Source: Volvox africanus
Lineage: Eukaryota > Chlorophyta > Chlorophyceae > Chlamydomonadales > Volvocaceae
Length of the DNA stretch: 64,000 nucleotides
Direction: 5' to 3'
NCBI GenBank assembly: GCA_030268105.1
Contig: BSDZ01000004.1
Span: 1,297,001 to 1,361,000, forward strand
In this document: one piece after another, positions 22,829 to 34,715 of the stretch
Numbering within the stretch: the stretch's first letter is position 1
Layout of the letters: each line of letters begins with the position of its first letter
Translations under genes and position numbers: made by a program
Notes under the pieces: model-generated
What the model saw: only the letters and a program-made list of their open reading frames with translations
Told to the model about the DNA's origin: nothing
Database searches by the model: none

Positions 22829-25800
22829 TTACACACTGACCCATTTGGACCGCCGCTGCTCACGGGACCCGCTGCCGCCACGCGCCACATGCGCCTCCAC
22901 CTCCATGGCGCCTGTCATAGTGACTTCTACGGTGCCGGGCTCTGATTCAATCGGTTCCGAAGGCTCAGCCGATGCTCGTCGCTTGGCCACGACGCGTCGG
23001 GGGGCCGGCACCAGTGGAGCTGACCGCAGGCTCCGGAACCATTGGCGGTACTCCTCGAAGCGGCCCTCGGTGATGGCTTCCCGGATAGCCTGCGTGCGCA
23101 GTGGGAGGGCAATTAGTAGCCGTCCAGCAGTCAGCAGGGGACAGCGAGGTACGGTACGGTACGGTGAGGTACGGTAAGTAACGGGGCGCTAAAGGCAGGA
23201 GGGCAAAGTGGGTTCCGATGCCGTCGCGGAACGCATGACCACTTCACTACTCGCCTGCGTGCTTTCACCCTATCCAGTCCACGGCCTATGCTGATGCCTA
23301 GGACGGCCGCTTTCTTTGAATCCATTACGACCATTACGACCATTACGACCCGGCACCACCTTCAAAACCATACGCGGTACATGAGAGGCATGGGACATAG
23401 GATACCCCCGATTACTTCCCTGTAACGCATTCGCTTGTTCACTTCCCAGGCCAATATGGACTAGAACGTCCGCGATGGCCTCTTTACTTCGGTCAGGCCG
23501 GTTCCCCGTACGCCCATGATCTCGCTTTATAAATATAATAAGTTATAAATATAAGACCAATGAATCAATCGGCTTTATAATGGTATTGTTGGCCATACCT
23601 GCAGGTAAAGGCCCCTAAGTGGGCCCTAAAAGAGAGCCCTGTAAGAGGGCCCTATAAGTGTGTGGAGGGGCTTTCATCAGCCTTCCGGAGATGGTGGCAG
23701 CCCCTTTAATTGCGAACTTCGCGTTCTGAGCAATGACGTGTTCACCCCGCATGCCTTACTGCGCCCATGGCCGCACGTGGAGTTCGTGCATCCGGGCGAA
23801 ATAGCCGCGGCCATACCTGCAAGAAAGCATTTATGTGGCCAGTATTGTGCGCCTCCAGCAGCACATCACCCAGCATCTCGTGCGTGTTCAGAAGGTGGTG
23901 AACGTAGGCACGGCTATGGCGGCGGCACGCAAAACAACCGCAGCCGGGCAGAAGAGGACCTTTGTCCAGCCTGCACGCCGGGTCAGGGTGAGGAATGGTG
24001 AGAGAGAGCAGGGCCATAGGCAATGCATGAAGGATTGAGAGCGACGTCAAGTTGATGAAAGCAACTTAACTAATCAATACATACAATAATGAGAAGGGGA
24101 CGAGAAAGGAAATGTAGGGATGCCTTGCCCCGCCACCCGCCCCAAACAGCACGCGCAAATGCGAGCCTTCCTTGTATCCCACCTGTTCCCTGTATGCTAC
24201 GGTAGCATGTCCCGACACAAGTGGAAGAAACCACCACCACCACCACCACCACCACCACCACCACCACCACCACCTCCTCCTCCTCCTCCTCCTCATCATC
24301 ATCATCATCATCGTCGTCGAGCCAGCGCGTCGATACTTCCCTTCCTCTCCTCCCCCCTAAGGTTGAATGGACGGGTTCCGGTACGTCCCTGCCCCAGGAC
24401 CTCATCAGCTCCAGGGCAACACGCCCCCCTCACCGGTAGGAGGTCGACCAGAGGTTGATTTTGGTGTCGTCGGCGCCGATGGACGTATCCGGACCTAACC
24501 CTGGAGCTGCAGACAAGCCAAACAAGGACGAAGAGGGCGGTGCTGCCCGATCCAGCTGGGGCTGAGGCTCGCGGACCGGGGCGCGATCTGCTTCAGCGAT
24601 GAGCTCCTCATCGGGCGCTGCGGGGGGCCGCCAGCCCTGCAGCGCAGCGCAGTGCAGTGCAGGGGGCAATCACGTTGGCTCGCAGGAAATGAACGCTCAG
24701 CAGCAGCAGCAACAGCAGTGGCATGAGAGCATCCATCCATCCATCCATCCATCCATCCATCCATCCATGCATCCATCCATGCATCTATTTAAGACGGCAC
24801 GAGCAGCCCAAGCTGGGACCCATATAGCGATCATGATGATGCGTGAAGACATCAGGTCTTCATTGGGTGGTTGAGCCGCACCTGATGGGGCCGCAACGGG
24901 AAGGTCAGCGCGTATCCGCCCGCGGTGACCTTCACGTGCGGAGGAAGTGGGAAGTGGGAAGTGGGGCACACGGAAGGTGCGAACCAGGTTGAATGTATGA
25001 ACAAGCAGCGAAATACGGCAGTGCCCGCGTATCCCTCAGATCAGGCGGCCTTACATTATGTCCGTGTTATGTCCGACTCACTCAGGACAGCTATAAAAGG
25101 TCCCTTCACTCGGCCGCAGATAGGCAGAGGCGCCCCGCTCCAAACCAATCCGCCTTTGCAAGGGAATACCGTACGACATGATTCAGACAAACACACCTTG
25201 TAAATTCCGACTGGCAGATGCGGCTCAAAGATGTCAACTGCGGGGCTTTACCCCTCCCCTTCCTCTCCCTCCCCTCCCCCCCCCCCTTACCAGCGTTTCG
25301 ATGTTCGTCTCCCTCCCTCTCCCTCACCTGCGCTACGAATGCGCAGTCCATTAGATCCACCCCCTCCGCCACCGCTGCCAGGATATCTTCAGGGGAGGCT
25401 GATAACCCGGATGCGAACACGGGGCGGCGCTCCAGGGCAATGGGCGACAAGGCGCCAAGCGACGCGGCGATGAGGGCGGGACGCTGCTCGGGGGCCTCAC
25501 CCGCACCCAGGCCACAAAGAGCATAGCCTGGAAGATCAAGTAGGGATGAGGGTTGTGGGTGGAACGCATTTGCAGCTGATTGCAATTGAAAGGGGGCTTG
25601 CAAGCAGTGTGATGCAAATGAGGTGTTCCCGAAGCATCACCTGACCTCACCTGACCTGACCTGACCTGACCTGACCTGACCTGACCTGACCTGACCTGAC
25701 CTGACCTGACCTCACATCACATCACAATACAGCACGGCAGCTCAGATATGGCGGCAACGGACTTCCCCATGCCTCAGCGCGCCTCACCTCCTACCCCCTC

Positions 25801-27839
25801 CTTGTCCGCCACTGCCGCCGCCGCTCTGGCCCGCTCCATCGCCAGCCCCCCGCCAGCTAACGCTGCCAGCAACAGGCTGCCCGCCAGCGGCCCTTCACCC
25901 GCACTGCTGCTACCGTTGTCGGCGCTCCCCTTACCATCAGCGCTGGAGCGGCCGCACGCGCCGTTGCCCTTGTTGGAACTGCCCCCACAAGGCTGCGGGT
26001 CCACCTCCTGTCCACCTCCTGTTGCTTGTCTGTTCTGATGCTGGTAGGTGTAATGAAGTTGCAGACAGGCATCCAGCCAGGCGGCAGTACGCATAATGGA
26101 TGTGGCGACACGTTTGGACGTGGCGTCGGCGGGGACCTGCCGAAAGGGGCGAGGGCGTCGGTTCATTGCTGATGGACTCAGTAAACAAATACAGGCGCGA
26201 GGGCCCAACTAACCAGGGCCCCCTGGCAATAAGACACGGTGGCCCACACGTAGGAGGAACAGATAAACATCTCCGGATGCGGCAGCCTTGGCAACCGCTG
26301 CTGTTCTCGCCACGGCGTGTAACCTTAGAATAAACCTCCAGCGTTGCTGAGTACCAGGAATTACTGGTAACCAGTTTTGAACGCTTCACACTCCATAACT
26401 GTGATGCAGTCAGTGTCCATGTAGGACCCATGTCGCCAGCTGCCAGCACCTCAGGGAGCCAGTTCCTAGGCACGCTCTCCCCCTCCACAGCCCGCTCTCA
26501 CACCGTTCCCCAGGCCATGACCGTGTCCGGGGCATAGGGCCCATGAGCATGCAGCGGACTCAGCATTCCTGTCCAGAAGACTTTTGTTGGTCAGATCGCT
26601 CAGGTGGTTTGGCGGGGAACGTGGTGCCCAAGATAAGGACAGGGACAGGAACAGAGACGGAGAGGGTCCAGGGCGGGAGGGGATTGGGTACCCATCCTGC
26701 ACCGCACTTCATCGCACCTCATCACACAGAGACACGAACAAGTCCGGCTTCAGCGCCGCCATGGTCTCCATGTACCTCTCGGGGGACACCTGCAGGACGA
26801 GAGGCGCGCATGGGCCAGGCACGAACGGCACGAATGGCAAACATTAGCCAAGAAGGGCCCTGGCGGGTTGTGCTAGCGAGGGAGCCAGGGACAATATAGT
26901 TATGCGCTGCCTCGTTGGAGGGCAACAGCAAGGCCCTCACTCCCACTCCCAAGTCCCCCGGCCTGCACTCTCGTGGCTCGTGGCCCTCCCGACCCGCCTG
27001 CCCTCAGCGCGCACCGTAACGATGACACAACGGAGTCAACATCTTGAAGCCTCTCATTACCCCTACCCTGGGCTACCGGTCATAGACTTTGGCATCTCCC
27101 TGGCCTTCGGCCTCGCCTGGGCAGTCAGTGTAGCAGAGAGTGTCTAATGCCCTAAGGCGAGTGTCTAATGCCCTAAGGCGAGTGTCTAATACTCTAATGC
27201 CCTAGTTGATTGACGCTCTGAGAAACATGCAGAGTTATGCACACAGCCTACACAGAACGCCCGCACATCCCGCGACCTAGAAGCTGAAATTATTATGGTC
27301 TAAGCCCAACCCAGATCCTATGCTTGGAAATAGCATTCCCGCTCTGCCCGCGTCCCTTACCATGTGTCCGCCACTGTGAATGGATACGTGGACCTCTTTG
27401 TCAGTGCTGGGTCGCATGGCATACTCGTACATGGTGGGATCGCGGTTGCTGGCTAGGACGGGAAAGCCCTCAAGGCACAGGAAGCCGTGGGCTCCCCGGC
27501 CATACTCTCGGAGGATGCTTGCGTCGGGGTTTTCAAGGCTGCGTGCAAATACGTGCCGGCTCGTGACCCGAAACCAGGTTATACTTATGAAGTAATGGGC
27601 ACTTACAACTGCATTGCGCTCAGCTGTACGCCTTGAACTGGAGGCGTCACGGCGGCAAGCATATCAGGTGATGTCAAATTAAGGGGTCCTCCGCGGCGAG
27701 TGTAGAGTAGAACAGCTGGGGTTTCAACAACGCCGTTTCTTGTTGAAAGAATACCACATCTTGCTTTGTCATCCCTAGCCTTCACCGAAAAGTGCGTTGC
27801 AGTCGTTGCCATGGAGTGAGCCGCCAGCGACACAAGCAT
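22829..27839 (-). CDS. QTRT2: Queuine tRNA-ribosyltransferase accessory subunit 2
   Basis: Partner subunit of eukaryotic tRNA-guanine transglycosylase, which swaps queuine for guanine at position 34 of GUN-anticodon tRNAs. Nine phase-consistent exons: 27839-27607, 27538-27361, 26789-26718, 26136-25788, 25527-25328, 24929-24882, 24636-24434, 23970-23817, 23089-22829 (1698 nt, 565 residues; 556 if the in-frame ATG at 27812 is used). Recognised by [20 protein letters not shown], the [10 protein letters not shown] segment, [31 protein letters not shown] and the zinc site CxCxxC...H in [18 protein letters not shown]...EAHN. The LTDSGGFQ motif with the catalytic Asp of QTRT1 is missing, as expected for subunit 2. 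Exon 4 holds an Asn/Gly/Ser-rich insert, exon 7 an Ala/Pro/Ser-rich insert, and the C-terminus is extended by about 60 polar residues. A genuine catalytic TGT is unlikely. Confidence 0.93.
24229..24313. repeat. (CCA)n(CCT)n(CAT)n trinucleotide block (QTRT2 intron 7)
   Basis: Three adjoining trinucleotide runs, reading ATG/AGG/TGG repeats on the QTRT2 sense strand, about 120 nt after the exon 7 donor. Confidence 0.93.
24731..24786. repeat. (ATCC)n tetranucleotide (QTRT2 intron 6)
   Basis: About a dozen ATCC units with a GCATCCATCC variant at the right end. Confidence 0.93.
25643..25711. repeat. (CTGAC)n pentanucleotide (QTRT2 intron 4)
   Basis: About 13 CTGAC units. On the sense strand they read GGTCAGGTCAG, repeating splice-site-like AGGT and CAG steps, about 77 nt after the exon 4 donor. 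Confidence 0.94.
27139..27206. repeat. 22-bp tandem repeat, about 2.5 copies (QTRT2 intron 2)
   Basis: GAGTGTCTAATGCCCTAAGGC repeated twice, followed by a partial, altered third copy. Confidence 0.85.
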
Positions 27840-28945
27840 ATTTTATGCTCGGAGGATATTTTCACCTATTATTACGAAAATGATATTAAATTAGGTCTGA
27901 CTATGTCAAGGTTCCCTGTTTCTAAAACCCAAGGAAAGGGCCCCCCAAAAGCCGAGCGAAATCAGGCACATTCAAAGTTTCAGAATTTTATACATTCTGC
28001 ATGCAATTCTTATATATCTCTTTATATCTAAGTGTTTCTTGTGCTTCAGTAGAAATTGACAATCACTATCGATTGCTTCGATATGGCCGTACAGACTTCG
28101 ATTGCCTAACGACATGGTCCTTTCGAAGACGCAGATCTGGCCCTACTCCGCCGAAAATCAAGCTCCATCGCCCCATAAAAATGCTGTTATGCCTTCGCAG
28201 CTCAGGGACATACTTCGTTACACTTCCGCGCGGGCATCTCGGCTGCGTGATCTTGCGGTCTTTAAATTTTGAGCCTTCTGCTCGTTTGGGCCTTATGAGG
28301 TCATGCGAGCTTGTAATGATCAGCTTCAGGTTTGCTGACCTGTGACATCAAACCCTGAACCGCCGCGCCGTGGCAGGCCGTGTAACAGGAGACGACTGGG
28401 AGTTCCTATCCGTTACAGAGCCCCTTAGGCAAGCCCCTGTAAGGACCCGCATGCCCAGCAGCTTAAGAGCCAAGCTTGGACCGAGATGGTGTTTAGACAG
28501 CTGCGGTAGTTGTTGCTGTTGCTCGGAACCTCTTGGTTCCAGAATCCAGAATGCCACAAACTCAAATGCACTCACGCATATGCATACAACGCATATTCAC
28601 ACACACACACACATATATACACGAATTGCGTGCCCACGCGCAGGCACACGCCGTACAAGTGACCCAATGACAACGCGTACCCAGCAAAAGTTCTCGGTAC
28701 ACGTACCAACACGACAACTAAGGAGTTTGGAGGCTAATCAGACAGATGAATACAAAGACCTGGCTACCTATCCAGCCTGCCATCATGTCAGGCTTCCTAC
28801 TTTACATGCCAAGCAAACCTGTTATTGCGCGAACACAGCGGACCCATGGGATAAGAAGATGGGAAATCTAAGTACACGGGATTTCCGCCGTACGGGTATC
28901 GTAAACTAACACCAGTACGACAAAAGGCCAACACGTAAATGCCTA
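27840..28945. other. Intergenic region between QTRT2 and the LRR gene
   Basis: About 1.1 kb. It should hold the QTRT2 promoter (just right of 27839) and the 3' UTR of the minus-strand LRR gene. The first few hundred bases are AT-richer than the coding DNA. No gene or mobile element recognised. Confidence 0.65.
28802..28806 (-). terminator. Candidate poly(A) signal TGTAA for the LRR gene
   Basis: TTACA on the plus strand, i.e. TGTAA on minus, about 140 bp past the likely stop of the LRR gene. Confidence 0.4.
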
Positions 28946-31900
28946 AATCCCAAATTCGTGCAGCCGGTGAAGCACATCATCCACCAAGGCTTTTCCTATG
29001 CCGCGATAAGGTGCGCGCAACGTGCACCTGATGTTTGTGCAACTCCCCGGGGCCGCGCACCGGTAGCTCCGGAACCCCGCACCAGTGTGCCGCTGAAGTT
29101 GACGTGGGTTTGCAGCACTGCCTGCAAGTTCCTGAATGACCACCTCCTATTTCTCGGAGGCGTTAAGAAAGCGACCGTCACCATTCAACAGAATTCCTGA
29201 GCTCTCTATAACCTCCCATAACATCACCACTCAAACCCTAAGTCGTGTATCCAGGAAGCCCGAGCTGTTATTCGAGCGGTTATCAGCTACAGTAAGCTCA
29301 GCGACTCCTTCACGTACCCACGTACACACTTCATCCATTCCTCCCGCCGTTGGATCAGCTCAAGTTGACCAGGTCCGCCCAAACCCACCGGGGCTCCAAC
29401 CCCGCCCTCACCCTCACCCTCACCCTCGCCGGTCGCCTCTCCCACCTCAATACCGCGTTCACTTCCGCTGCTTCTCGGGCAGTTAAGAAATCCACCTGGA
29501 GCTCCACCTCCCCAGGCGTCCGCACTGCGAAGCCGCTGTTGCGAGTACTGCCGCTCATGCTACTGCCGCCGATGCCACTTCCGCTCCTATCGTTGCTGGT
29601 TCCGAGGCTGCTTGCGCCATTCCCGCCATGCGATGCAAGACCGCTGACACTGGCAACTGAGGACGCGAGTGAGTCCGTATCGCTGTCGGTATCCGTACTT
29701 GAATCGTCTGTCGTACCCCCTGCATCGCTGCCGCCACGGCTGTGACGGTGTCCCCTGCGACGTGGCTGCCGCTGCTGTTCCCTACCGCAGCCTAGCCCTC
29801 GTGCAACCTCAAGAACCACCCTGGCTGGATGGCTATTCGGTATTATCGGCTGCGGCCACAACACTGAACTGGCGCCCCTATCCTCGTCGTCCCCGGCCAA
29901 GGCCCTGTCGGGGCTCACTGCCGCCGCCGCCGCCCTCTCAGGACCTAATCGCTGACACGTCATGCCAGGGTCGGGTGAGCCCTCTCTCTTACCGTACTTG
30001 TCGTGTTTGCCGCTGCGGCCTGTGCGGCGGCTGCGGTGCAGCGTGTCGCCGGATCGCTGTTTGGCAGCCGCATTCGAGGACGTCTGACGGAGCCGGCCGC
30101 CATCGCCGCCGCCAAGCCTGCCGCCAGGTGCAGCGGCGTCAGCATCGGCATCCACGCCCTTCCCACCCTGCAGCATCCGATGGCCCTCCCACGCGCCGCC
30201 AAGGTGCAGCTGCACCAATTGGATAAACGGCAGCTCCTGGAGCGCCTGTGTGTTGGCGGAATGACGTGATATAGTACTTAGGGTTTATAATGAGTACGTG
30301 GTTCATCACTGACCATTCATATGCATCCGGCAGCAGCGGATATGAATGAATGTGTGAATTGTGTGACTGGATGTCGACTCCTACCAGACCACTTGGCGTC
30401 GCCTCCAGCAGGCCTTGACAACTGAACGTCCTCCCACGTCCTCCTGCAGTTTAATATTGCAATCCCACACTAACACCGACATCCCTTCCCCCCCCCGGTG
30501 ATCGAAGGGAAAAGAGAAGGTAGTTGGAGCGATGACGTGTATGACAGGCACATACACACACGGACACGGACACGGACCTGAAGCGCCTTGGCATTCAGCT
30601 TGACGCAGTCGGGGTGGGCGACCAGCAGGGTGAGTCGCCGAAGACCTGTGAGGGTCCTGAACCAGGGGCCGAGACAAGACGGATAACAATATCTTTATCT
30701 CAAAAATACAACTAGACTTAAAACAATTGTACGTTTTTGCTTTACAAAAATATAATAGCAAGAACTATTTTTTACTTTATTAATTTATTATCTTGGGGCT
30801 TCAGCCGCTTTCGCCAGCCCCGCGTCCCGACTGACCCGGAACAGGCCGCCGAAGCAGCTGGAAGATGACGGCCGCCACCGCCTTAGTTTCCGGCGCCGGC
30901 GCTGAGTTGTCACCTACACACACCCGCACCCCACCCAAGGACACCAGCAGGATCGGCATCGTCGCCCACTGTAACGCTTGATACATCAGCGCAGAGGTCA
31001 CCTCACAGCCCAGCCAGACCCCGCATCATCTGCAAGCCCTAAAGCACCAGACGACCTTTAGCAGCATATATACCTACCTGCCTACCTGCATAAGCTTATG
31101 AAGTGTTGTGCCCGGAGCTGCGGCCCGCTGCTCTTTTGCGGCAGTCGCAGCGTCAAGCCGCGCAGGCCCCGTACGCCCGCCAGCACCCGCACCAGCTGGG
31201 GCCACTCCCACCGCTCTCGCCGCATCACCGATAACTGCAGCTCCACGTGACGCACGCCGCGCAGCCCTGAGGCCACCGCCAGCATTTCTTCGTAAAGCCT
31301 CTCCGCGCCGCTGCCCCCAACCGCTGCAGCTTTCCCGCCGCCGTTGCCCCACTCTTTGACGGCTCTGCCGCCGCGGCAGCGGTGGTTGTGGCGGCGGACA
31401 CCTGATCCTTTTTTACTCTTCTTGTAAGCGTCGCCATCGCCGTCGTCGTCGCCGTTGCCGTCGCCGTCGTCATCGCCGTCATCGTCGCCGTTTGCGTAGA
31501 CGTACACATCCGCAAGCAGCGTGTCCAAATTAGGCAGGTAGGGTAGCAGGCGGGCCAAGTGTGCGGGCCAGGTCATTGTGAGCTCCAGGCTGCGGAGGCA
31601 GGTGTGCGGCTGGGCGAGGTCCCAGGGGCCCAGCTGCCTAGCTGCCAAGTGGGTTAGCCCGGGGAGCTCCTGAATGGATTCGGGGAAAAAGGCGCGAGAT
31701 GGCTTGAGTACATGGGTTCAAAAGGCGGTACCCTAGTAAGCAACAGGGGGGTCGTGGCAGCGAACTGCACTCCGCACGGGATGTGACCCGGAAATTCTTT
31801 GGTTTTTTGTCCGTAAAAGTGTTCGGCCTGCTCCGCGGACCCCCGGGTCGTTTTTCGGCCACACGGTTTGATCACGACTTGCCGGGGGCAGAAACATCCC

Positions 31901-34092
31901 ATTTCCCCCATGAGTAAAACCCTTTCCCCGGTTTGACCCGGAAATGTTTTGGCAAAAGCAAAAGGTCCAGTCCCAGTCCCCGGGGAAATTGCTGGCTCCA
32001 AAACCTCGTGACTGAACACAAGTAAGGGAGCTCATCTTATCGATTATCATAACAATATTATGAAATGACATTTTATGCCCCGGAAAACGTGGAAGATTCC
32101 AAGAGACCCCTGAACGTGTTGCTGTCTACGTTGTGAAAGAGTTATGGGGGTGCTGCCGGAAAGGAAAACTTGACCGCCCCAACAACCAGCTACCCCCTTT
32201 AGCTTCCCAGGGTGCAGGAAGGACCCTGGGTCGTGGGCGGCCTTCCGACCCACGGGTCGACACTCATACAAATGATAATTAAATGATGTCCACCGCCTCC
32301 CCACCAAATGTGCGCCGTAGTGGTGGATCATCGTCAGCCACTTCAGCCCCTCAAGTTTCAACCACTGCCCATGCATGCACACCGCCCCACATGAACACAA
32401 CATCCACACCTGCAGCCAGGGACCCACATCCTCTCCAGGCAAGCTCAGCGCCACGAGGTTAGTGCACTGCGACACCGCCGCCGCCAGCTGAATCGCGGCG
32501 CTAAAATTCGGACATCCAGTCTCGTTCAGTCTACAGCCGCGATGCTGCCATGGCTGCTGCTCTCCGCCGGCAGCCACACCTGCCGCAGCAGCCATCAGTT
32601 GCCGGGCCTCTGCCGGTGTGTGCAGGTGGAGGAAGAGGTGCAGGTTCGTCAAGCGTGTTAGGCGCGGAAGGATCCTCACCAGCGACTCCTCAGGCCGGAC
32701 GCTGGAGATCGACAGCACCAGCCGTGACAGCATCGTCAGTTGAGACAGCTCCGTCAAAAGCCCAGGCTGTACGGCAACGCCACGAAGCTCCAGGGAGGTC
32801 AGCCGCAGCAACGGGCCCACCGTAGTCGCGGTCGTCGTGGTGGTTCCAGAGTCGGCTGCTTCTAAGGCCGGGTGCGGAAGTAAGGGGTGACGCAGTGCAG
32901 CGTCGGATGCCACTGGTCCCGCCGCCGCTGCTCCGTAAAGCTCCATCAGGAGCAGTGGCAGGTGCGGCAGGTGGGCGTCCAGGAGCTCAGCCTCGAAGCG
33001 ATCTATGCTGGGTTGGGAATAGTCCACGCAGAGGGAGAGGAGCCCCATGGGTCCAGAGCAGCCGCTGCCGCCGCCGCTGCCGCCGCCGCTGCCGCCGCTG
33101 CCGCTGCCGCTGCCGCCGCCGCTGCCGCCGCTGCCGCCGCCGCTGCTGCCGCCGCCGCTGCTGCCGCCGCCGCTGCTGCCGCCGCCGCTGCCGCCGCCGC
33201 TGCTGCCGCCGCCGCTGCCGCTGCCACTGGGTGCCCCGGTGTCGGCCGCCGCACAACTACCGCTATCGCCACAGTTGCTGCCAAACATGATGCCGCTGTC
33301 TCCTGAACTGACCCGACCGCTGCCTCTTGCACGCTGAAGAAGAGCTGTCGACAGCCCCCTCAGCAGGGGGCCCAGAGCGAGCACAGCGCGGCCGGAAACT
33401 GCAGCTGCTGCAGTGCTGCCACCATGGCTAACAATGTCAGCGCGCGGACCGCCCGTGCTGCAGACCCCTCCTTGAGGCCACTTCTGCCCATTACCGGTAA
33501 AACGGATCTCCGTAAGGTTTGGAAACGATGCTGCCAGCGCTTTCGCGACGGCGGCAACTCCACCGTCGTTTTCATCAGCGGTGCCATCGTTGTAGCCGCT
33601 GTCGCTACCGTGGCCCCCAGCAATTGTGTAAGGGATGCCACCTAGGGCTGGATGGCAGTGCGCATCGCGAAGGGTCAGATGGCTTTGTGACGAGCAGCAG
33701 TCCCCGAGCAGGTGCAGCAGCTTCGCCACGGCATGGCCTCGCTCGAGCGGTGTCAGAGGACGCGGATCGCAAAGAAGCGCGACTTGAGTAACCGATGGAT
33801 ATCTTTGTGCAAAATTTAGTCCTTTCGTGCCAGCCGAGAGTAATCCCGTGCCAGTGCATTCGCCTTCCGGGCATGTCGTAATTAGGGTCTGATACGCCTC
33901 CAGGCAGACACGTATATTTAGGTTTCTTGTTATAGATCTATACAAACCAAAGAAATATTTGTTGACAAACCGTAAGCTGCGCCAGTCGTCCTTGTCAAGC
34001 CACGGAACCAGGTGCTCATTCAGGACAAACACCGGAATGCGGCTGAGAAGGTCGCCTTCGAATATTGATAAGGCGTCGGGTGCCTCCTTCAT
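28946..34092 (-). CDS. Leucine-rich-repeat protein with F-box-like N-terminus (3' exons uncertain)
   Basis: Exon 1 is 34092-32410 (561 codons, phase 0), joined to exon 2 at 31669-31086 (acceptor CATTCAG, then ELPGLTHLAARQLGPWDL). Residues about 9-50 (LLSRIPVFVLNEHLVPWLDKDDWRSLRF, quoted in part: DKDDWRSLRFVNKYF) look F-box-like. Residues about 286-348 are a Gly/Ser linker. From about 425 on there are LRR-type segments such as RLTSLELRG and RLVLSISSVRPEE, continuing in exon 2 (LRSLELT, LRGLTLRLP), interrupted by an Asp/Gly run. Likely later exons lie near 31000-30800, 30680-30585, 30250-29345 and 29140-28946 (ends LHEFGI then stop), but I could not fix their borders. Role unknown; substrate adaptor for a ubiquitin ligase is only a guess. 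Intron 1 (32409-31670) contains no recognised element. Confidence 0.7.
33045..33235. repeat. Coding (GCCGCC/GCTGCC)n repeat encoding a Gly/Ser linker
   Basis: About 190 bp of imperfect GCCGCT triplets within exon 1 of the LRR gene. On the sense strand they read GGC/AGC codons, giving a Gly-Ser stretch. The other frames give poly-Ala or Arg-Gln tracts that are shadows. Confidence 0.9.
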
Positions 34093-34715
34093 TGCATATA
34101 GATGGAGCCTTTATGAGCACGGTCAATCCCTTCACCACCGATCTGACAGCCGGCTTTGAGTTGTCGAGGGTCACAACAGCATCATGTTATGATGCATAAG
34201 GTAGACACAAGACCTAAACGCATGCTGCACCAGAAATAATAAGTACATGGCCGAATTGCAGGTCTAATGCTAACCAACCGTCGCGACACTTTACCACGAA
34301 CCGTTGAGCCAGAGCACGATGTCCTACAATCAATTGACGCTTGTTGTCAAGAATTCAACAAAATTCCACTTTATTTCTAACCGACAGCGTCATCAAGCAA
34401 TACGTATAAATGGGGACTTGCGGTACCACCCAGGATGGTTAGGCCATCATCGTATTACTGCATTTCTACATTGCATGAAGAACCGACGTAAGTTCAGATC
34501 GGTGATCTCCTTGCATGCATCTTGCAAAAGGACTGCACTATCGCACTCTTCGTTTTAAACAGATTTACGCATCAGGCCCACCATGGACCCATTCTCAGAT
34601 TTCCGCTGCCCCGCGCATTTTCGACTGCCAGGCACACCAGCTCCAAATCGCGCCACTCATTATCTTTACAACATATTCATACTTTTTCTGAAATTCCCCT
34701 ATCTGATCACCCTTT
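34093..34715. other. Intergenic region: LRR gene promoter and hydrolase 3' UTR
   Basis: About 620 bp between two tandem minus-strand genes, AT-richer than the flanking exons. No further gene seen. Confidence 0.65.
34673..34677 (-). terminator. Candidate poly(A) signal TGTAA for the alpha/beta-hydrolase gene
   Basis: TTACA on plus, 39 bp past the hydrolase stop. Another TGTAA overlaps the stop codon itself (34716-34720). Confidence 0.4.

Noticed and set aside
32887..33332. Poly-Ala and Arg-rich frames antisense to the LRR gene
   Set aside because: Shadows of the Gly/Ser-linker triplet repeat in the coding exon.
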